A stretch of 64,000 nt of DNA from the NCBI RefSeq assembly GCF_900143075.1, contig NZ_FRCY01000009.1, forward strand, positions 62,001-126,000, in the 5' to 3' direction. Of the stretch, positions 26,741-39,120 are shown piece by piece (position 1 is the first letter of the stretch; each line of letters begins with the position of its first letter). This DNA comes from Cyclobacterium lianum (GTDB taxonomy: Bacteria > Bacteroidota > Bacteroidia > Cytophagales > Cyclobacteriaceae). The notes under the pieces were generated by a model that was given only the letters and a program-made list of their open reading frames with translations, did no database searches and was not told the DNA's origin. Made by a program: the position numbers and the translations under genes.

Positions 26741-29700
26741 TTGGCTATCCAGAATCAAACCGAAAGGAAAAGTTTCTCATCCATTAAGGTAGTCAAAGAC
26801 TATCCGGATTTCTTAGATATTCAACTGCAATCTTTTAAAGATTTCTTCCAGTTGGATACCCCTGCAGAAAAAAGAAGGCAGGATGGTCTTTTCAAGGTTT
26901 TCTCTGAGAATTTTCCCATCAGTGACTCCAGGGAAAATTTTACCCTTGAATTTATCGACTATACCGTAGATCCCCCCAAGTACAATGTTTCAGAAAGTAT
27001 AGACCGAGGTCTTACCTATTCTGTTCCGCTTAAAGCCAAATTGAGGTTACTCTGTTCCGATGAGGACAATGAGGACTTTGAAACCATTGAGCAGGAAGTT
27101 TTCCTGGGAAACCTTCCCTACATGACCGAGAAAGGATCATTTGTGATCAATGGTGCGGAAAGGGTCATTGTTTCCCAATTGCACCGCTCGCCAGGTGTGT
27201 TCTTTGCTCAAAGTAAGCATACCAACGGCACCAAACTATATTCTGCGAGGATCATTCCTTTCAAGGGCTCCTGGATAGAATTTGCTACAGACATCAATAA
27301 TGTCATGTATGCCTATATAGACAGGAAAAAGAAATTTCCGGTTACTACCCTGTTAAGGGCAATAGGATATGGTTCTGACAAGCAGATCCTGGATCTTTTT
27401 GGGTTGTCTGAGGAAGTAGAGTCCAATAAGTCAAATCTGAAGAAAATTATTGGCCGTAAACTGGCAGCCAGGGTATTGAGAACCTGGGTGGAAGATTTTG
27501 TGGACGAAGATACCGGAGAGGTGGTGTCCATAGATAGGAATGAGGTTTTGTTGGAAAGGGACAGTATTCTTACAGACGAGGATATTGACCTCATCCTGGA
27601 ATCAGGCGCCAAAAGCGTTATCCTTCACAGAGAAGATGTCAATATTGCAGACTATTCCATCATTTACAATACGCTTCAAAAAGACAACTCGAATTCAGAG
27701 AAAGAAGCGGTTGAAGTGATATACAGGCAGCTGAGAAATACAGAAGCTCCTGATGAAGCCACTGCCCGCGAAGTGATTCATGGCTTGTTCTTTTCTGACA
27801 AGCGCTATGACCTGGGAGAGGTAGGCCGATACAGGATCAACAAGAAGCTGGGGCTGAATATCGATTCCGACAAAATAGTACTCACTACTGAGGATATCAT
27901 TTCCATCGTAAAGTACCTTATCGGCCTGATCAATTCCAAAGCCGTGGTGGACGATATTGACCACCTCAGCAATCGGCGGGTAAGAACCGTTGGAGAGCAG
28001 CTCTACAGCCAGTTTGGCGTCGGTCTGGCAAGAATGGCCAGGACGATCCGCGAACGTATGAACGTCAGGGACAATGAAGACTTTAAGCCGGTAGACCTGA
28101 TCAACGCCCGTACCTTGTCTTCCGTGATCAACTCTTTCTTTGGTACCAACCAACTGAGCCAGTTTATGGATCAAACCAATCCCCTGGCTGAGTTGACCCA
28201 CAAGAGAAGGCTGTCTGCACTCGGTCCGGGAGGATTGTCCAGGGAAAGGGCAGGTTTCGAAGTGCGGGATGTACACTATACCCATTATGGACGTTTGTGC
28301 ACCATCGAAACACCCGAGGGACCGAATATTGGTCTGATTTCATCTCTTTGTGTTCATGCAAAAGTCAATAGTATGGGCTTCCTGGAGACCCCATACAGAA
28401 AAGTTAATGAGGGCAAGGTAAGCATGAATGTAGAAGACATCGTCTTCCTGACTGCTGAAGAAGAAGACGACAACAACATTGCCCAGGCCAATGCCCCACT
28501 GGATGAGAAAGGCAATTTCGTCAACGACAAGGTAAAGGCCAGATTTGAAGGTGATTTTCCGGTGCTGGAACCGAAGGAAATATCCTATATGGACGTTGCC
28601 CCTAATCAGATTGTCTCTGTAGCTGCCTCTCTGATACCCTTCCTGGAACATGACGATGCAAACCGGGCGCTGATGGGATCAAACATGCAACGCCAGGCTG
28701 TCCCGCTACTGAAAGCCGAAGCGCCTATCGTGGGAACCGGTCTGGAAGGAAAGGCAGCTATTGATTCCAGATCCCTGATATTGGCAGAGGCCGATGGGGT
28801 GGTAGACTATGTAGATGCTGAGCGTATTGTCATCAAATACGAACTGTCCAGCGATGAGTTGCTGGTCAACTTCAGCGACGAATACAAGTCTTACGATCTG
28901 ATCAAATTCAGAAGAACCAATCAGGACACCACCATAAACCTGACACCGATTGTCCTCAAAGGTCAAAAAGTAAGCAAAGGGCAGGTTTTGGTAGAAGGAT
29001 ATTCTACAAACAAAGGTGAACTGGCACTGGGCAAAAATCTTCTGGTAGCCTATATGCCCTGGCAGGGATATAACTTTGAGGATGCCATCGTCATTTCTGA
29101 GCGCGTGGTGCGGGAAGATATCTTTACTTCCATCCATATTGAGGAATTTCAGCTAGAGGTAAGAGATACCAAGCGTGGTGAAGAAGAGCTGACCTCAGAA
29201 ATTCCCAACGTGTCTGAAGATGCTGTCAAAAATCTGGATGAAAACGGAATTATCCGCGTGGGTTCTGAGATCCGGGAAGGTGACATTATCATAGGTAAAA
29301 TAACGCCTAAGGGGGAAACCGACCCGACTCCGGAAGAAAAATTGCTGCGTGCCATATTTGGAGACAAGGCCGGTGACGTAAAAGATGCCTCGCTGAAAGC
29401 CTCTCCATCGCTGAACGGCGTGGTCATAGAAACCAAGCTGTTTTCCCGACCTAAAAAGGATAAGGATCTTCGGGTGAAGGCCAAGGCAGAAGTAGAGCAA
29501 CTGAAACAGAAATACAGCAAGGACCTGCTGGCTGTCAGGGCCAAAATGATCCGGAAGCTGGTTCAGATCCTTGAAGGAAAAGTTTCCAACGGCGTAAGAC
29601 ACAAGTTTGGAGATGAGATTATCAGCAAGGGAATGAAGTTCAATGCCCAGAACATTGAAAACAACCTGTTTCCTGCAAAGAATCCTTACAGAGATGAAAG

Positions 29701-30616
29701 CAATTACAATGTTGCTGAGGAAGTTAACCTGATTTCCGATATCATTCTTGACGACTGGACGGATGACGAGCACATCAACATGCTGGTGCAGAAATTGGTA
29801 AAGAACTATACCAATACCAGGAATGAAATTTCAGGGATATTCAAGCGGGATAAGTTTACCCTTGAGGTAGGAGATGAATTGCCCGCCGGCATTGTACAAC
29901 TGGCCAAAGTGTATGTCGCCAAAAAGCGTAAATTGAAGGTAGGTGATAAAATGGCCGGTAGGCACGGTAACAAAGGGATTGTGGCCAAGATCGTCCGGGA
30001 TGAGGACATGCCTTTCCTGGAAGACGGATCGCCTATGGATATCGTACTCAATCCGCTGGGTGTACCATCCAGGATGAATATTGGTCAGATATTCGAAACC
30101 GTACTCGCCTGGGCGGGAAGAGAGCTCGGTAAAACCTATGCGACCCCGATCTTTGATGGAGCGAGTACAGATGAAGTGGCAGCAGAATTGACCAAAGCGG
30201 GCTTACCTCCTTTCGGCAGGACCTATCTGTATGATGGGTTGACCGGGAAGAAATTTGATCAGCCGGTGACGGTTGGCATTTCCTACATGCTGAAATTGGG
30301 TCACCTGGTAGATGATAAGATGCATGCCAGATCCATCGGACCTTATTCCCTGATCACCCAACAGCCTCTGGGTGGTAAAGCACAGTTTGGAGGTCAGCGT
30401 TTCGGTGAAATGGAGGTCTGGGCACTTGAGGCATTCGGTGCTTCCCACGTGCTCCGGGAAATCCTGACCGTAAAATCTGATGATGTTATCGGCAGGGCCA
30501 AAGCCTACGAATCCATTGTCAAGGGTGAGAATCTCCCCAAAGCCAACATTCCCGAATCGTTTAACGTTTTGGTGCACGAGCTCAGGGGACTTGCCCTGGA
30601 AATTACGCTTGACTAA
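26741..30616 (+). CDS. rpoB: DNA-directed RNA polymerase subunit beta
   Basis: 1291 residues. It starts with TTG; no in-frame ATG exists near the N-terminus and the conserved [16 protein letters not shown] follows soon after. The rifampicin region ([20 protein letters not shown], then [16 protein letters not shown], about 28156-28260) carries the wild-type residues. Also seen are [32 protein letters not shown] and the C-terminal [19 protein letters not shown]. Length is usual for Bacteroidota. It precedes rpoC by 47 bases. Confidence 0.98.
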   Translation: MAIQNQTERKSFSSIKVVKDYPDFLDIQLQSFKDFFQLDTPAEKRRQDGLFKVFSENFPISDSRENFTLEFIDYTVDPPKYNVSESIDRGLTYSVPLKAKLRLLCSDEDNEDFETIEQEVFLGNLPYMTEKGSFVINGAERVIVSQLHRSPGVFFAQSKHTNGTKLYSARIIPFKGSWIEFATDINNVMYAYIDRKKKFPVTTLLRAIGYGSDKQILDLFGLSEEVESNKSNLKKIIGRKLAARVLRTWVEDFVDEDTGEVVSIDRNEVLLERDSILTDEDIDLILESGAKSVILHREDVNIADYSIIYNTLQKDNSNSEKEAVEVIYRQLRNTEAPDEATAREVIHGLFFSDKRYDLGEVGRYRINKKLGLNIDSDKIVLTTEDIISIVKYLIGLINSKAVVDDIDHLSNRRVRTVGEQLYSQFGVGLARMARTIRERMNVRDNEDFKPVDLINARTLSSVINSFFGTNQLSQFMDQTNPLAELTHKRRLSALGPGGLSRERAGFEVRDVHYTHYGRLCTIETPEGPNIGLISSLCVHAKVNSMGFLETPYRKVNEGKVSMNVEDIVFLTAEEEDDNNIAQANAPLDEKGNFVNDKVKARFEGDFPVLEPKEISYMDVAPNQIVSVAASLIPFLEHDDANRALMGSNMQRQAVPLLKAEAPIVGTGLEGKAAIDSRSLILAEADGVVDYVDAERIVIKYELSSDELLVNFSDEYKSYDLIKFRRTNQDTTINLTPIVLKGQKVSKGQVLVEGYSTNKGELALGKNLLVAYMPWQGYNFEDAIVISERVVREDIFTSIHIEEFQLEVRDTKRGEEELTSEIPNVSEDAVKNLDENGIIRVGSEIREGDIIIGKITPKGETDPTPEEKLLRAIFGDKAGDVKDASLKASPSLNGVVIETKLFSRPKKDKDLRVKAKAEVEQLKQKYSKDLLAVRAKMIRKLVQILEGKVSNGVRHKFGDEIISKGMKFNAQNIENNLFPAKNPYRDESNYNVAEEVNLISDIILDDWTDDEHINMLVQKLVKNYTNTRNEISGIFKRDKFTLEVGDELPAGIVQLAKVYVAKKRKLKVGDKMAGRHGNKGIVAKIVRDEDMPFLEDGSPMDIVLNPLGVPSRMNIGQIFETVLAWAGRELGKTYATPIFDGASTDEVAAELTKAGLPPFGRTYLYDGLTGKKFDQPVTVGISYMLKLGHLVDDKMHARSIGPYSLITQQPLGGKAQFGGQRFGEMEVWALEAFGASHVLREILTVKSDDVIGRAKAYESIVKGENLPKANIPESFNVLVHELRGLALEITLD

Positions 30617-30663
30617 CTTAGAAACCATTAGGTCCTCCGGGGCCTTCAAATACAAAAACAACT

Positions 30664-33600
30664 ATGGCGTTCAGAAAAAATAAAAAACTAAACAACGACT
30701 TTTCCAGAGTCACCATTAGTTTGGCTTCTCCGGAGTCCATATTGGACAGTTCGCATGGGGAAGTTACACAACCTGAAACGATCAATTACAGGACCTACAA
30801 GCCGGAAATGGGAGGTTTGTTCTGTGAGCGGATTTTCGGGCCGGTAAAGGACTGGGAATGTCATTGTGGTAAATACAAACGCATCAGGTATAAAGGGATC
30901 ATTTGCGACCGCTGTGGGGTGGAAGTTACAGAGAAGAAGGTGAGAAGGGAAAGAATGGGCCACATCGAATTGGTGGTGCCTGTAGCCCATATCTGGTATT
31001 TCAAGTCCCTACCCAACAAGATTGGTTATCTTTTGGGTCTGCCTACCAAAAAGCTGGATCAGATTGTTTACTACGAAAGGTACGTGGTCATCCAGGCTGG
31101 TATCAAAGCAGACGACGGACTGCAATACCTGGATTTTCTTACAGAAGACGAGTATCTGGATATCATGGACAAGCTTCCGAAGGAGAACCAGATGCTTGAT
31201 GATGATGATCCCAATAAATTTATTGCCAAGATGGGTGCTGAGGCGCTGGAAATGTTGCTTGCCAGACTGGATCTGGATGACCTTTCCTACAGCCTGAGGC
31301 ATCAGGCAGCTACCGATACCTCCCAACAGCGTAAAGGCGAGGCCTTGAAGCGTCTGAAGGTGGTAGAAGCATTCAGGGATGCCAGAACCAGGATAGAAAA
31401 CCGGCCCGAATGGATGGTTGTACGGATGGTTCCTGTTATTCCGCCGGAGTTGCGTCCATTGGTACCTCTCGATGGAGGACGGTTTGCTACCTCAGATCTT
31501 AATGACCTGTACAGGAGGGTAATCATCCGGAACAACAGATTGAAACGACTTATAGATATCAAAGCTCCGGAAGTAATCCTCAGGAATGAAAAGAGGATGC
31601 TTCAGGAGGCTGTGGATTCTTTATTTGACAACTCCCGTAAAGTGAATGCTGTCCGTTCAGACGGAAACCGCGCCCTGAAATCTCTTTCAGATATGCTGAA
31701 AGGCAAACAGGGGCGTTTCAGACAAAACCTACTGGGAAAAAGGGTAGACTATTCTGGTCGTTCGGTGATCGTTGTTGGTCCGGAATTGAAGCTCCACGAA
31801 TGTGGCTTGCCCAAAAATATGGCAGCCGAACTTTTCAAGCCGTTTATCATCAGAAAACTGATAGAAAGAGGGATTGTCAAGACGGTGAAGTCCGCCAAAA
31901 AGATAGTTGACAGAAAGGACCCGGTGGTTTGGGACATTTTGGAAAATGTGCTGAAAGGACATCCGGTATTGCTCAACAGGGCTCCAACCCTGCACCGGCT
32001 CGGTATACAGGCGTTTCAGCCAAAACTGATCGAGGGTAAGGCCATTCAGCTCCATCCATTGGTATGTACCGCATTTAACGCTGACTTTGACGGTGACCAA
32101 ATGGCGGTACACGTTCCACTGGGTCATGAGGCCATATTGGAAGCTTCCACCCTGATGCTTTCTTCTCACAATATCCTCAACCCTGCCAATGGCGCTCCCA
32201 TTACGGTACCTTCGCAGGACATGGTTCTGGGCTTGTATTATGTGACCAAAGGAATGCGGTCTACCAAGCAAAATCCGGTAGAAGGCGAGGGAATGACATT
32301 CTATGGGCAGGAGGAAGTTCTGATAGCCCTGAACGAGGGCGCCATTTCCAAACATGCCCATATCAAATGTAAGGTAAAGGTAAGAAAGGATGATGGATCA
32401 CTGGCAGATGAAATCGTAGATACGGTAGCCGGACGCCTGATTTTCAATCAGTTTGTGCCGCTGCAGGTTGGTTTTGTCAACGAGTTGCTGACCAAGAAAA
32501 AGCTTCAGGAAATAATCGCTGAAGTCGTAAAAATATGTGGGATAGCCCGTTCTGCTCAGTTTCTGGATGATATCAAGCATCTTGGATTCCAGATGGCCTA
32601 TCAGGGTGGATTATCGATGGGACTGGACGATGTGATCATCCCGGAAGATAAGGATCCATTGATAGACAAGGCGAAGGCAGAGGTAGACCAGGTCTGGAAC
32701 AATTACCTGATGGGATTGATCACTGACAACGAGCGGTACAATCAGGTGATTGACATCTGGACGCGAACCAACTCTAACCTGACCAACATTTTGATGCGTC
32801 AGATGGAAGAGGACAATCAGGGATTCAATGCCATCTACATGATGATGCATTCCGGTGCCAGGGGTTCACGAGAACAAATCAGGCAACTGGGAGGCATGAG
32901 GGGCCTAATGGCCAAACCTCAGAAAAACCTGCAGGGATCAGTCGGTGAGATCATTGAAAACCCGATTCTATCTAATTTTAAAGAGGGTCTGGATGTACTG
33001 GAGTATTTTATCTCTACACACGGTGCGAGAAAAGGTCTGGCAGATACGGCCCTGAAAACAGCAGATGCCGGCTACCTGACAAGAAGACTGGTGGATGTGG
33101 CCCAGGATATGATCATTTCTGAAGAGGATTGCGGTACCCTGAGAGGACTTGTGGTACAGGCATTGAAAGACAATGATGATATCGTAGAGCCTCTATCTGA
33201 AAGGGTAGTTGGTAGGATCGCCGTCCATGACGTGATCGATCCCATAACTGACGAGCTGATCATTTCCTCAGGTGAGGAGATCACAGATGTGATTGCTAAA
33301 GCCATAGACGAATCAGCAGTGGAAGAAGTGGAAATCAGGTCTGTACTCACCTGCGAAACCCGCAGAGGAGTATGTTCCAAGTGTTATGGCAGAAACCTGG
33401 CCACCGGCAGCCAGGTGCAGGTAGGTGAGTCAGTAGGTGTGATAGCAGCCCAATCTATCGGGGAACCCGGAACTCAGCTTACGCTTCGGACTTTCCACGT
33501 GGGTGGTACTGCCTCCAACATTTCTGTAGAGGCGAGCATCAATTCCAAGTTTGACGGTATCGTTGAGTTTGAGGAAGAATTGCGTTGGATCAAAACCACC

Positions 33601-34974
33601 AATAAAGACGGAGAAGAAGTGGCCATTGTAATGGGCCGTTCCGGGGAGATCAAGGTTAATGACGTCAAATCCGGCAAAACCCTGGTTTCCAATCACGTCC
33701 CATATGGTGCCGTATTGAACGTCACCGATGGACAGAAAATTGCCAAAGGCGAGTCTTTGTGTACATGGGATCCCTACAACGCCGTGATCCTATCTGAGTT
33801 TGACGGTAAGGTTGATTTCGAAGCCATCATTGAAGGAGTGACCTATAAGGAGGTTGCGGATGATCAGACAGGCTACCGCGAAAAGGTGATCATCGATACC
33901 AAAGATAAAACCAAAAACCCTGCTGTAGTCGTAGCTCATGGGGACGAATCAAAATCTTACAATATACCCGTAGGTGCCCACCTTTCCGTAGAAAAGGGAG
34001 AAGAAGTCAAATCCGGACAGATTTTGGTGAAAATACCCCGATCCGTCGGTAAGACACGTGACATTACCGGCGGCTTGCCCCGGGTTACCGAGCTTTTCGA
34101 AGCCAGAAACCCATCCAACCCTGCTGTGGTATCCGAAATCGACGGTGTGGTGATATACGGTGGTATCAAACGAGGAAACCGGGAGATATTTATCGAATCC
34201 AAGGACGGTGTGAGAAAGCGCTATATGGTATCTCTGTCCAAGCACATTCTGGTTCAGGAAAACGACTTTATCCGTGCGGGTGAACCCCTTTCGGATGGTG
34301 CCATCACACCGAACGACATCCTGTCCATCAAAGGACCTACTGCCGTACAGGAATACCTGGTAAACGAGATTCAGGAAGTCTATCGTTTGCAGGGGGTGAA
34401 AATCAATGACAAGCACATTGAGGTCATCGTAAGTCAGATGATGCAAAAGGTGGAGATCCTTGACGCTGGTGACACCGGCTTTCTGCAAAACCAAATCGTG
34501 GACAAATGGGCTTTCCGGGAAGAAAACGATATGATTCTCGATAAAAAAGTCGTAATGGATGCCGGTGATTCGGCTACCCTGAAGCCGGGAATGATCATCA
34601 CTGCCAGAAGGTTACGCGATGAAAACTCCAGCCTGAAGCGAAAGGATCTGAAACTGGTACAGGTAAGAGATGCCCAGACGGCAGTTTCTCAGCCCACACT
34701 TCAGGGAATTACGGCTTCCTCTCTGGGAACAGAAAGCTTTATTTCTGCTGCTTCTTTCCAGGAGACCACGAAGGTATTGAGCGAGGCTGCAATCAGAGGT
34801 AAGCGGGATGAGCTGCTCGGCCTGAAGGAAAACGTGATTGTTGGTCACCTGATTCCTGCTGGTACAGGACAGCGTAAATTTTCAAAACTGATCGTGGGCT
34901 CTCAGGAGGAGTATGAAATGCTGACCGCTGAAAAAGAAAGCAGCAGCAAGAAAGTCAGGGAGACCATTAAATAA
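30664..34974 (+). CDS. rpoC: DNA-directed RNA polymerase subunit beta'
   Basis: 1436 residues, full length. The N-terminal zinc ribbon ([20 protein letters not shown]) and the second zinc site ([13 protein letters not shown]) are complete. The catalytic magnesium loop [12 protein letters not shown] is intact. The bridge helix/trigger loop region ([35 protein letters not shown]) is normal. It ends before a strong terminator hairpin. Confidence 0.98.
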   Translation: MAFRKNKKLNNDFSRVTISLASPESILDSSHGEVTQPETINYRTYKPEMGGLFCERIFGPVKDWECHCGKYKRIRYKGIICDRCGVEVTEKKVRRERMGHIELVVPVAHIWYFKSLPNKIGYLLGLPTKKLDQIVYYERYVVIQAGIKADDGLQYLDFLTEDEYLDIMDKLPKENQMLDDDDPNKFIAKMGAEALEMLLARLDLDDLSYSLRHQAATDTSQQRKGEALKRLKVVEAFRDARTRIENRPEWMVVRMVPVIPPELRPLVPLDGGRFATSDLNDLYRRVIIRNNRLKRLIDIKAPEVILRNEKRMLQEAVDSLFDNSRKVNAVRSDGNRALKSLSDMLKGKQGRFRQNLLGKRVDYSGRSVIVVGPELKLHECGLPKNMAAELFKPFIIRKLIERGIVKTVKSAKKIVDRKDPVVWDILENVLKGHPVLLNRAPTLHRLGIQAFQPKLIEGKAIQLHPLVCTAFNADFDGDQMAVHVPLGHEAILEASTLMLSSHNILNPANGAPITVPSQDMVLGLYYVTKGMRSTKQNPVEGEGMTFYGQEEVLIALNEGAISKHAHIKCKVKVRKDDGSLADEIVDTVAGRLIFNQFVPLQVGFVNELLTKKKLQEIIAEVVKICGIARSAQFLDDIKHLGFQMAYQGGLSMGLDDVIIPEDKDPLIDKAKAEVDQVWNNYLMGLITDNERYNQVIDIWTRTNSNLTNILMRQMEEDNQGFNAIYMMMHSGARGSREQIRQLGGMRGLMAKPQKNLQGSVGEIIENPILSNFKEGLDVLEYFISTHGARKGLADTALKTADAGYLTRRLVDVAQDMIISEEDCGTLRGLVVQALKDNDDIVEPLSERVVGRIAVHDVIDPITDELIISSGEEITDVIAKAIDESAVEEVEIRSVLTCETRRGVCSKCYGRNLATGSQVQVGESVGVIAAQSIGEPGTQLTLRTFHVGGTASNISVEASINSKFDGIVEFEEELRWIKTTNKDGEEVAIVMGRSGEIKVNDVKSGKTLVSNHVPYGAVLNVTDGQKIAKGESLCTWDPYNAVILSEFDGKVDFEAIIEGVTYKEVADDQTGYREKVIIDTKDKTKNPAVVVAHGDESKSYNIPVGAHLSVEKGEEVKSGQILVKIPRSVGKTRDITGGLPRVTELFEARNPSNPAVVSEIDGVVIYGGIKRGNREIFIESKDGVRKRYMVSLSKHILVQENDFIRAGEPLSDGAITPNDILSIKGPTAVQEYLVNEIQEVYRLQGVKINDKHIEVIVSQMMQKVEILDAGDTGFLQNQIVDKWAFREENDMILDKKVVMDAGDSATLKPGMIITARRLRDENSSLKRKDLKLVQVRDAQTAVSQPTLQGITASSLGTESFISAASFQETTKVLSEAAIRGKRDELLGLKENVIVGHLIPAGTGQRKFSKLIVGSQEEYEMLTAEKESSSKKVRETIK

Positions 34975-34993
34975 TTAGGATTGCTCTTTTTGG

Positions 34994-35027
34994 AAAAGGG
35001 CCTGCCGACCGTTGCAGGCCCTTTTTG
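34994..35027 (+). terminator. Intrinsic terminator after rpoC
   Basis: AAAAGGGCCTGC pairs with GCAGGCCCTTTT around an eight-base loop, ending in a T-run. The next small gene starts only 16 bases later, so some readthrough may feed it. Confidence 0.85.
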
Positions 35028-35042
35028 CTTAACGACCACATT

Positions 35043-35372
35043 ATGGAAGACGACAACAAGAAAGAAAAAGATCAGAAGCAACAGATAAACGTTGAGCTTT
35101 CGGATGAAATCGCTGAGGGCATTTACTCCAATCTGGCCATGATCGCGCACTCCAATTCAGAATTTGTCATCGATTTTATCCGGCTGATGCCGGGAATACC
35201 AAAAGCAAAGGTGAAGTCCCGGATCATCATGACACCGGATCATGCCAAGCGTTTGCTGCTGGCATTGAAAGACAATATAGAGAAGTACGAAAAGGCTTTT
35301 GGGAAGATAGAAGGCGGGGTGGAAGTGCCTCAGTTCCCCCTGAATTTTGGTGGTACTCCCGGTGAAGCCTGA
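35043..35372 (+). CDS. DUF3467 domain-containing protein
   Basis: 109 residues from the ATG at 35043; upstream in-frame TTG lies in the terminator tail and is unlikely. The acidic, Lys-rich N-terminus (MEDDNKKEKDQKQQ) is followed by the DUF3467 core (INVELSDEIAEGIYSNLAMI, HSNSEFVIDFIRLMPG, KAKVKSRIIMTPDHAKRLL, ALKDNIEKYE). The function of the family is unknown to me. The position after rpoC recurs in Bacteroidota from memory. There is no signal peptide, so it is cytosolic. Confidence 0.85.
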   Translation: MEDDNKKEKDQKQQINVELSDEIAEGIYSNLAMIAHSNSEFVIDFIRLMPGIPKAKVKSRIIMTPDHAKRLLLALKDNIEKYEKAFGKIEGGVEVPQFPLNFGGTPGEA

Positions 35373-35455
35373 CGGGAGTCGGTCTGCTGTTGCGCTTTTG
35401 CCTACAGGAGGATTAAGGCTTCAGCGTAGGGTAAATAAAATATAACTTCTTAATT

Positions 35456-35485
35456 TTGTTTGTTTTATTGATTTGTTTACCTTTG
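35456..35485 (+). promoter_or_regulatory. Promoter for rpsL-rpsG-fusA-rpsJ
   Basis: TTG (35456-35458), 19 bases, and TACCTTTG (35478-35485) match the Bacteroidota consensus exactly. The rpsL start codon is 49 bases downstream. Confidence 0.85.
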
Positions 35486-35534
35486 CAATCCGAATTTTAT
35501 AAGTTTAAAAGCAGAATATTTAATTTATCTATTA

Positions 35535-35918
35535 ATGCCTACTATACAACAGTTAGTTAGAAAAGGTAGAACCACTCTAGAGAGCAAGTCCAAGTCAAGG
35601 GCATTGGATGCCTGCCCGCAAAGGAGGGGTGTGTGTACCAGGGTGTACACCACTACACCAAAGAAGCCTAACTCTGCCATGAGAAAGGTGGCCAGGGTTA
35701 GATTGACCAATGGAAAAGAAGTAAATGCTTACATTCCTGGTGAAGGGCACAACCTTCAGGAACACTCGATTGTGTTGATTCGAGGAGGAAGGGTAAAAGA
35801 TTTGCCTGGAGTAAGGTACCACATCATCCGGGGTGCGCTGGATACAGCCGGCGTAAAGGACCGCAAGCAGGGGCGCTCAAAATATGGAGCCAAGCGTCCT
35901 AAGGCTGCTAAAAAATAA
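35535..35918 (+). CDS. rpsL: 30S ribosomal protein S12
   Basis: 127 residues. It helps decode at the A site. Both loops linked to streptomycin response are wild type ([13 protein letters not shown] and [17 protein letters not shown]). The N-terminal [10 protein letters not shown] and central [13 protein letters not shown] are standard. It opens the str operon behind a consensus promoter. Confidence 0.98.
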   Translation: MPTIQQLVRKGRTTLESKSKSRALDACPQRRGVCTRVYTTTPKKPNSAMRKVARVRLTNGKEVNAYIPGEGHNLQEHSIVLIRGGRVKDLPGVRYHIIRGALDTAGVKDRKQGRSKYGAKRPKAAKK

Positions 35919-35938
35919 TATTAACCATTTAGAATAAG

Positions 35939-36406
35939 ATGAGAAAAGCAAAACCAAAAAAGAGGTATATTCTTCCTGATCCCAAATTCAATGACACTTT
36001 GGTCACCAGGTTTGTCAATTGTCTGATGGTAGACGGTAAGAAAAGTATTGCTTACAGGATCTTTTACGATGCCGTAGAAAAGGTAGAAGAGAAAGTAGGT
36101 GAGAATGGTCTTGAGGTTTGGAAAAAGGCGCTGAACAACATCACTCCCGCTGTAGAGGTAAAGAGTCGCAGGGTTGGTGGAGCAACTTTCCAGGTACCTT
36201 TGGAAGTAAGACCGGAGCGTAAAATATCCCTGGGGATCAAGTGGATGATAACCTACGCCAGAAAGAGAGGAGAAAAGACCATGATGGACAGGCTGGCCGG
36301 TGAGATCATCTCCGCATCTAAAGGAGAAGGAGCTGCTGTGAAGAAGAAAGACGACACGCATAGGATGGCGGAGGCCAATAAAGCATTCTCGCATTTTAGA
36401 TTTTAA
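35939..36406 (+). CDS. rpsG: 30S ribosomal protein S7
   Basis: 155 residues. It organises the 3' domain of 16S rRNA and contacts E-site tRNA. Conserved [41 protein letters not shown] and the [14 protein letters not shown] end are present. It lies 6 bases before fusA. Confidence 0.98.
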   Translation: MRKAKPKKRYILPDPKFNDTLVTRFVNCLMVDGKKSIAYRIFYDAVEKVEEKVGENGLEVWKKALNNITPAVEVKSRRVGGATFQVPLEVRPERKISLGIKWMITYARKRGEKTMMDRLAGEIISASKGEGAAVKKKDDTHRMAEANKAFSHFRF

Positions 36407-36412
36407 ATAATA

Positions 36413-38560
36413 ATGGCTAAGAAAGACTTAAAATATCTCAGAAATATTGGTATCATGGCGCACATAGACGCCGGGAAAACTACTACTTCCGAACGTATCC
36501 TGTACTATACGGGACTTTCTCATAAAATCGGGGAAGTTCACGATGGTGCGGCTACCATGGATTGGATGGAGCAGGAACAGGAAAGGGGTATCACCATTAC
36601 CTCTGCTGCCACTACCACCAAGTGGAAGTACCCGACGGTTCAGGGAGTTCCGAATGATGATACCAAAGATTATCAGATCAACCTGATTGATACACCGGGC
36701 CACGTGGATTTTACCGTGGAAGTGGAAAGATCTCTCCGGGTACTGGATGGCGCAGTAGCCTTATTTTGTGCCGTATCCGGCGTGGAACCTCAATCTGAGA
36801 CTGTTTGGAGACAAGCGGACAAGTACCATGTTCCCAGAATCTGTTTTGTGAATAAAATGGATCGGGCAGGGGCTGATTTTTTCAACGCCGTAGCCGAAAT
36901 TAAAGATAAACTGGGAGCCAATCCCGTTCCACTGCAAATCCCTATCGGAGCAGAGGACACCTTTAAAGGTGTGGTAGATCTGATCACCAATCAGGCGGTG
37001 GTCTGGAATGAAGAAGATCAGGGAATGACTTATAAGGTAATTGAAATTCCCGATGACCTGAAAGATACGGTAGCTGAGTACAGACAGAGCCTGGTAGAGC
37101 AGGTGGCTTCGTACGATGAAGCGCTGATGGAAAAGTTCTTTGAGGATGAAAATTCCATCACCAAAGATGAGATGATGACTGCCATCCGAAAAGCGGTGAT
37201 CAACATGGATTTTTCTCCTGTACTTTGTGGTTCTGCTTTTAAAAACAAAGGAGTGCAAGCCCTGTTGGATGCCGTTATCGCGTATCTGCCATGTCCGCTG
37301 GATCTGCCTCCTGTAAAGGGTACCAATCCCGATACGGAAGAAGCGGTGCTCAGGCATCCGGACAGTGATGATCACTTTGCTGCTTTGGCATTTAAGATTG
37401 CCACTGACCCCTTTGTAGGCCGACTGGCATTTATGAGGGTATATTCCGGAAAACTGGAAGCTGGCTCGTATGTTTTCAATACGAGGACCAACAAGAAAGA
37501 AAGGATTTCCCGACTGCTGCAAATGCACTCCAATAAGCAAAACCCTATTGACAGGGTAGAGGCAGGAGACATATGTGCGGGAGTGGGATTTAAAGATATC
37601 AAAACAGGAGACACCCTATGTGATGAAAAACACAAGGTAGTGCTGGAGGAAATGACCTTCCCTGAGCCGGTTATCGGATATGCCATAGAGGCCAAAACCC
37701 AGGCGGATGTGGATAAATTAGGTATGGCGATTTCCAAACTGGTAGAGGAAGATCCCACCCTTCATGTGAATACCGACCATGAAACAGGTCAGGTAATCCT
37801 TCGGGGAATGGGTGAGCTTCACCTGGAGATCATCATTGATCGCCTGAGAAGAGAATTCAAGGTGGAAATCAACCAGGGTGCTCCTCAGGTAGCCTACAAA
37901 GAAGCTTTGTTTGGCAGTATCGAACACAAGGAAGTATATAAGAAGCAGACTGGTGGTAAAGGTAAGTTTGCAGATATTGTTTTTGAAATCGGTCCGCGCG
38001 AACCTGATCCGGAGACCAATGAGATCAAACCTGGATTGGAATTTGTGAACGGAATTGTAGGTGGTGTGATTCCTAAGGAATTTATCCCTGCGATCCAGAA
38101 AGGGTTTGCGGATGCCATGAAAAACGGACCTTTGGCGGGTTACCCCATCGAAGCGATGAAAGTGCGATTGTTTCATGGATCTTTCCACGATGTGGATTCC
38201 GACTCGCTCTCCTTTGAGATGGCCGCAAGGATTGGTTTCAAGGAAGCAGCAAAAAAATGTAAGCCGCAATTGCTGGAACCAATCATGGCGGTAGAAGTAG
38301 TCTCTCCGGACGAATACACCGGTCCTGTGACAGGCGATCTCAATAGAAGAAGGGGCCTGATGAAGGGAATGGATACCAAGGGAGCGGCCACCGTGATTAA
38401 GGCTTCGGTACCGTTGTCCGAACTTTTCGGTTATGTGACCGATCTGCGGACAATCTCATCGGGACGGGCTTCTGCTTCGTTGACCTTTTCACATTATGAC
38501 CCGGTTCCTAATAATATTGCTGAAGGTATCATTGCCAAAGTAAAAGGAGAGAAGGCTTAA
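36413..38560 (+). CDS. fusA: Elongation factor G
   Basis: 715 residues. This GTPase drives tRNA-mRNA translocation. G1 is [15 protein letters not shown], switch [14 protein letters not shown]3 [15 protein letters not shown] and G4 [10 protein letters not shown]. Domains II-V are complete, with [14 protein letters not shown] and a normal C-terminus. There is a small insertion ([12 protein letters not shown]) before G3, as seen in relatives. Only one copy lies in the window. Confidence 0.98.
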   Translation: MAKKDLKYLRNIGIMAHIDAGKTTTSERILYYTGLSHKIGEVHDGAATMDWMEQEQERGITITSAATTTKWKYPTVQGVPNDDTKDYQINLIDTPGHVDFTVEVERSLRVLDGAVALFCAVSGVEPQSETVWRQADKYHVPRICFVNKMDRAGADFFNAVAEIKDKLGANPVPLQIPIGAEDTFKGVVDLITNQAVVWNEEDQGMTYKVIEIPDDLKDTVAEYRQSLVEQVASYDEALMEKFFEDENSITKDEMMTAIRKAVINMDFSPVLCGSAFKNKGVQALLDAVIAYLPCPLDLPPVKGTNPDTEEAVLRHPDSDDHFAALAFKIATDPFVGRLAFMRVYSGKLEAGSYVFNTRTNKKERISRLLQMHSNKQNPIDRVEAGDICAGVGFKDIKTGDTLCDEKHKVVLEEMTFPEPVIGYAIEAKTQADVDKLGMAISKLVEEDPTLHVNTDHETGQVILRGMGELHLEIIIDRLRREFKVEINQGAPQVAYKEALFGSIEHKEVYKKQTGGKGKFADIVFEIGPREPDPETNEIKPGLEFVNGIVGGVIPKEFIPAIQKGFADAMKNGPLAGYPIEAMKVRLFHGSFHDVDSDSLSFEMAARIGFKEAAKKCKPQLLEPIMAVEVVSPDEYTGPVTGDLNRRRGLMKGMDTKGAATVIKASVPLSELFGYVTDLRTISSGRASASLTFSHYDPVPNNIAEGIIAKVKGEKA

Positions 38561-38571
38561 ATCTATTGAAA

Positions 38572-38877
38572 ATGAATCAGAAAATCAGAATAAAATTAAA
38601 GTCATACGATTACAGCCTGGTGGATAAGTCGTCAGAAAAAATCGTCAAAGCAGTAAAATCTACAGGTGCCATAGTAGTAGGTCCCATTCCTTTGCCTACA
38701 AAGAAGGAAAAATTTACGGTTTTGAAATCTCCTCATGTCAACAAGAAGGCAAGAGAGCAGTTTCAGCTTTGCACCTACAAGAGATTGGTGGATATCTACT
38801 CCGGTAGTTCCAAGACTGTGGATGCCTTGATGAAAATAGAGCTCCCCAGTGGAGTGGATGTAGAGATCAAAGTCTGA
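38572..38877 (+). CDS. rpsJ: 30S ribosomal protein S10
   Basis: 101 residues from the ATG at 38572, preferred to a TTG six bases upstream because the family begins M-x-Q-K-I-R-I-K-L. Conserved [20 protein letters not shown] and [16 protein letters not shown] are present. S10 is also the partner of NusG. Here it closes the str operon: a terminator and new promoter separate it from rplC. Confidence 0.97.
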   Translation: MNQKIRIKLKSYDYSLVDKSSEKIVKAVKSTGAIVVGPIPLPTKKEKFTVLKSPHVNKKAREQFQLCTYKRLVDIYSGSSKTVDALMKIELPSGVDVEIKV

Positions 38878-38898
38878 TCTGTCCATTAATAGCATTCT

Positions 38899-38931
38899 AA
38901 AGCCCATGCCGGTATCGGTGTGGGCTTTTTT
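38899..38931 (+). terminator. Intrinsic terminator between rpsJ and rplC
   Basis: AAAGCCCATGCCG pairs with CGGTGTGGGCTTT (two wobbles) around a GTAT loop, followed by TTTTTT. It starts 21 bases after the rpsJ stop. Confidence 0.85.
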
Positions 38932-39026
38932 CGGTTTGCCGGTAGGGTCTTGTTGCTGATTGTAAAATATTCTCCTGCCAAATTCCTTTTTGCTAGCTAA
39001 TTGTTTGAAAATATTCAAGTTGCGAT

Positions 39027-39056
39027 TTGCAAGCTGGAATTAAATTACTAACTTTG
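39027..39056 (+). promoter_or_regulatory. Promoter for rplC and the S10/spc clusters
   Basis: TTG (39027-39029), 19 bases, and TAACTTTG (39049-39056) match the Bacteroidota consensus exactly, 64 bases before rplC. Confidence 0.85.
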
Positions 39057-39120
39057 CAATCCTTTAAAAGGGCACAGGTGTGTAAACTCCTGTGAATCAT
39101 CGTATATTATATATCCATAG

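Noticed and set aside
28156-28260. Possible rifampicin-resistance changes in rpoB
   Set aside because: The residues of the resistance region are the common wild-type ones.
35535-35918. Possible streptomycin-resistance changes in rpsL
   Set aside because: Both key lysine-containing loops are wild type.
36761-37540. A 259-codon minus-strand open frame inside fusA
   Set aside because: It is fully antisense to EF-G with no recognisable protein features.
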